From contig CAYFMF010000042.1 of NCBI GenBank assembly GCA_964344135.1, forward strand, positions 1-14,605: 14,605 nt of DNA, given 5' to 3'. Below the pieces are notes generated by a model. The model was not told the origin of the DNA. It saw only the letters and a list, made by a program, of their open reading frames with translations, and did no database searches. Within the stretch, counting starts at the first letter, position 1, and every line of letters begins with the position of its first letter. Made by a program: the position numbers and the translations under genes. The DNA comes from Thiopontia sp964344135 (GTDB lineage Bacteria > Pseudomonadota > Gammaproteobacteria > GCF-002020875). This document shows, one piece after another, positions 12,768-14,605 of this stretch.

Positions 12768-14207
12768 TCAATAATCATCAGCTCCTTCAGGCTTGATTGT
12801 GAATAGGCACCGGTAGGATTTTTCACCTTTGACCCACTCGATTGGGTCTTCTTCGAGCCGAAAAAAATCCCGGAGGCGTTTGGAAAGTTCTTGCTTCTGT
12901 TTTTTGAGCTTGTCGGAGGCAAACCGGTTTTGCCAATCGATCAGGCCATGTGATTCAGCAAAAGCTTTCAGTAGATCCCATTGCTTATTGGGGTTTCCAC
13001 TTTTGCTACAAACCATCCCCATTTGTGCGTATGTAAAGCGTTTGCGCTTTTCTTGAAACTTAACAGAGACTACATGGCCATCTGAAAATTCAATTGTAAG
13101 ATCGCTCCATTTAGCTCCTTGGGGCAGCGGGAAGGTCTCACCGTTTTTTTCTTTCGGACTCTCCGCTTGAGTGTCCTTTTTGTACTGTGCGGCTTGCTTG
13201 TCAGCGTTGCTCAACATCTTTTGAAAAGCAGCCTTGGCATCCTTGTTGTATTTCTCGAAGAGTTGGTGTGCGTGTTCGATATAAGTCTGCTCTTCAGGGA
13301 TCATTGCTGAGAGTGATCGACCAACTTGAATATCCGTTTCTTCTATCCACAAAGCGACAGATTGGATCTTGTTTAGCAAATCCTCACCACCAATACTGAA
13401 TTCATCAACATCCCAATGCAATAAGGCTTCCACCAGATAATCCATGTCACTTTGAATATCAGGTGGAATGTCAGATCCCGTTTCAGACATCCCCTTGATA
13501 CAAGTGTCAATCCGGTGCTTCAAATTAATCACAATGGTTGACAGGGGGTATGGGTGCCAGGCCACATGATGACTGGTTCGGTCAGTAACAGCTTTTTGGC
13601 AAAGCATCCAGTATTCTCGGAGCATCATGAAGTACCTTGCTGCAGAACGATACTGGGTATTACCTTCTGGTGTTGGGTATATACAGCTCCTCAGCTTTGC
13701 GTTGACGATATAGTCGCGTGCTTCTTGGATCGGCTGCAGCGAGTCATCAAGGCATTTATTCATAACCTCAGAAATTGATTCTTTTGTTTTTCCTGAGTCA
13801 GCTTTGATTTCAGGCATGTCTGGATGATGGAGCAACATTACAGAATAGAATGCTGACAGAGTATCCAAAGGATTTGTGGCTTCGGATGATTCATCCGTAA
13901 ATAACTGACCGTATATTTTTTTTAGCAAAGGCTCTTTTTCAACTGAATGGTTAATCCACTCGAGAAGTGACCGTTCCAAGGCACTAAAATCATTCTCAGG
14001 TATCGAGCCGGGATAAAATACATTTGCTCGAAGAAGGTCTCTCAAGCAGATCGTTGCCGCAATTGCATTGGTAAGATTGTATCCAAATAGATCGCTCTTC
14101 TTAATTTCTACTTCCGGTTCCCCTTGCTTGATAGCCCATAATCGTTTTACGACTGCTTGCCCTTGTAAAAAGGTGTGTTCGATTTTTTCATATTCCCATG
14201 GAACCAT
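12768..14207 (-). CDS. Unknown protein, mostly helical with a probable C-terminal winged helix
   Basis: I do not recognise this 479-residue protein. It is soluble, without signal peptide or membrane segments. Residues 1 to about 320 are predominantly helical by eye. A charged Lys/Gln/Glu linker (about 320-360) leads to a C-terminal domain from about 364. That domain begins with two strands (WSDLTIEFSDGHVVSVKF), continues with RFTYAQMGM and WDLLKAFAESHGLIDW, then KQELSKRLRDFF, and ends in a hairpin-like segment YRCLFTI. This order resembles an OmpR-type effector winged helix, so DNA binding is inferred. I chose ATG at 14207; a TTG at 14315 would read back through the neighbouring amidotransferase gene. 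No clear ribosome binding site is seen. The gene is visibly more AT-rich than the core genes and lies beside ssrA, which suggests horizontal acquisition. Confidence 0.75.
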   Translation of the reverse strand: MVPWEYEKIEHTFLQGQAVVKRLWAIKQGEPEVEIKKSDLFGYNLTNAIAATICLRDLLRANVFYPGSIPENDFSALERSLLEWINHSVEKEPLLKKIYGQLFTDESSEATNPLDTLSAFYSVMLLHHPDMPEIKADSGKTKESISEVMNKCLDDSLQPIQEARDYIVNAKLRSCIYPTPEGNTQYRSAARYFMMLREYWMLCQKAVTDRTSHHVAWHPYPLSTIVINLKHRIDTCIKGMSETGSDIPPDIQSDMDYLVEALLHWDVDEFSIGGEDLLNKIQSVALWIEETDIQVGRSLSAMIPEEQTYIEHAHQLFEKYNKDAKAAFQKMLSNADKQAAQYKKDTQAESPKEKNGETFPLPQGAKWSDLTIEFSDGHVVSVKFQEKRKRFTYAQMGMVCSKSGNPNKQWDLLKAFAESHGLIDWQNRFASDKLKKQKQELSKRLRDFFRLEEDPIEWVKGEKSYRCLFTIKPEGADDY

Positions 14208-14210
14208 CGA
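14195..14210. other. Composition and gene-content boundary
   Basis: AT-rich sequence of the unknown gene (runs such as GATTTTTTCATATTCCC) changes abruptly near 14203 to GC-rich coding sequence of the opposite strand. The amidotransferase homology begins exactly here with TIDGRGFRKAL. It marks an insertion, deletion or recombination end, or an assembly join. No terminal repeat is visible. Confidence 0.6.
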
Positions 14211-14544
14211 CGGCCGAGGCTTCCGCAAGGCCCTGCGCCTGTGTCGGGGCCAAATGAGCGCCGTGCTGGCCTCGCGGCTCGATCCCGGGGCCATTACCGT
14301 CATCAAGGGGAACAAGCCGCTGTCGCTGCGTTACAGCCGCAAACACCGGGCGGTGCTCTACGCCTCGGAACCGGAATACATCGAAGCCGCTCTGGATGAC
14401 CTGCATGGCTGGCGAGAACTGGAAATTCCACCGCTCACCATGCTGACCTTCCGCCATGAAGCCCTCAAAGAGTGGCAGAGCCATCCATTCAGATTTGTCT
14501 GTCAGGAACGCAAAGGAACCTTACCCGAAGGAGTGAAAGCATGA
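14203..14544 (+). pseudogene. Class II glutamine amidotransferase, 5'-truncated remnant
   Basis: The frame encodes about 113 residues that match the second half of a class II (Ntn) glutaminase domain. FRKALRLCRGQMSAVLASRL, DPGAITVIKGNKPLSL and VLYASEPEYIEAAL align with the GlmS/PurF-type segments (GAYGTVIMD, LLAARSGSPLVIG, FIASDQLAL). The N-terminal half is missing, including the catalytic Cys that must follow the initiator Met. Upstream lies a foreign gene on the other strand. The open frame continues back to 14068 only by chance. An internal ATG at 14254 could start a shorter product, which could not be catalytic. The stop overlaps the start of the next gene (ATGA), so the two were an operon. 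Calling it a remnant rests on the missing half. Confidence 0.72.
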
Positions 14545-14605
14545 AGAATAACGACAACCATCTCCGGCTTTTTGTCTACGGAACCCTGAAAAAGGGATTC
14601 TGGAA
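14541..14605 (+). CDS. Gamma-glutamylcyclotransferase-like (GGCT/AIG2) protein, N-terminal fragment
   Basis: Only 21 codons are inside the window, reading MKNNDNHLRLFVYGTLKKGF and W. The VYGTLKKG motif is the hallmark N-terminal loop of the GGCT/AIG2 fold, which cyclises gamma-glutamyl amines to 5-oxoproline and releases the amine. AAGGAG lies 8-9 nt before the ATG and the start overlaps the amidotransferase stop by 4 nt, so translation is coupled. The catalytic Glu would lie beyond the window. The fold assignment rests on one short but characteristic motif. Confidence 0.75.
   Translation, partial: MKNNDNHLRLFVYGTLKKGFW

Noticed and set aside
14175..14200. GTTCGA followed by T-rich sequence and CCCATGG as a degenerate copy of the ssrA 3' end (attR)
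   Set aside because: Only GTTCGA and scattered bases agree with the T-arm and acceptor end; it lies within the coding sequence of the unknown gene, and real ssrA att repeats are much closer matches.
14208..14315. N-terminal extension of the unknown gene to the TTG at 14315
   Set aside because: The added 36 residues are antisense to the amidotransferase remnant and differ in composition; the ATG at 14207 at the boundary is more plausible.

Overview
The window is chromosomal DNA from a gammaproteobacterium. The order hrcA-grpE-dnaK-dnaJ, then nadK-recN, fur/bamE, ratB-ratA, smpB and ssrA is the conserved grpE-to-ssrA block of that class. The fur/bamE divergence is the Pseudomonas-like version of it. 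HrcA together with CIRCE is absent from enteric bacteria, so a non-enteric lineage such as Chromatiales is likelier. That lineage guess is inference; no marker here fixes the genus.

Region 1 (1-5300, minus strand) holds the 5' end of recA and, upstream of it, the chaperone operon hrcA-grpE-dnaK-dnaJ. Its control is layered. A CIRCE operator lies in front of hrcA. Two separate sigma-32-type promoters, CTTGAAT-N13-CCCCATTC before grpE and CTTGAAA-N13-CCCCATAT before dnaK, can fire the downstream genes independently of HrcA. A long CACAGAG-type inverted repeat separates dnaK from dnaJ. recA has a good sigma-70 promoter and a perfect 8-bp dyad close to its predicted transcription start.

Region 2 (5400-9060) carries nadK and recN on plus, fur on minus converging on recN, and bamE on plus diverging from fur. 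Region 3 (9063-11229, minus) carries ratB, ratA and a sodium-dependent NSS transporter. Region 4 (11480-12401, plus) carries the trans-translation pair smpB and ssrA, whose tag is ANDDNYALAA, with a strong terminator. The divergent gap between transporter and smpB contains two near-identical promoter-like elements facing outward.

Region 5 (12402-14605) is accessory DNA next to ssrA, a well-known integration site. It holds a gene-poor stretch with a possible ORF remnant, then an AT-richer 479-codon gene of unknown function with a likely C-terminal winged helix. A sharp composition boundary near 14203 follows. Beyond it lies the beheaded 3' part of a class II glutamine amidotransferase gene, translationally coupled to a gamma-glutamylcyclotransferase-like gene that runs off the end. 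This last pair resembles the amidoligase-associated gene sets described by comparative genomics.

The parts most worth checking are the stress-control layout of the chaperone operon, the twin elements before smpB, and the unknown gene and broken cassette beside ssrA.
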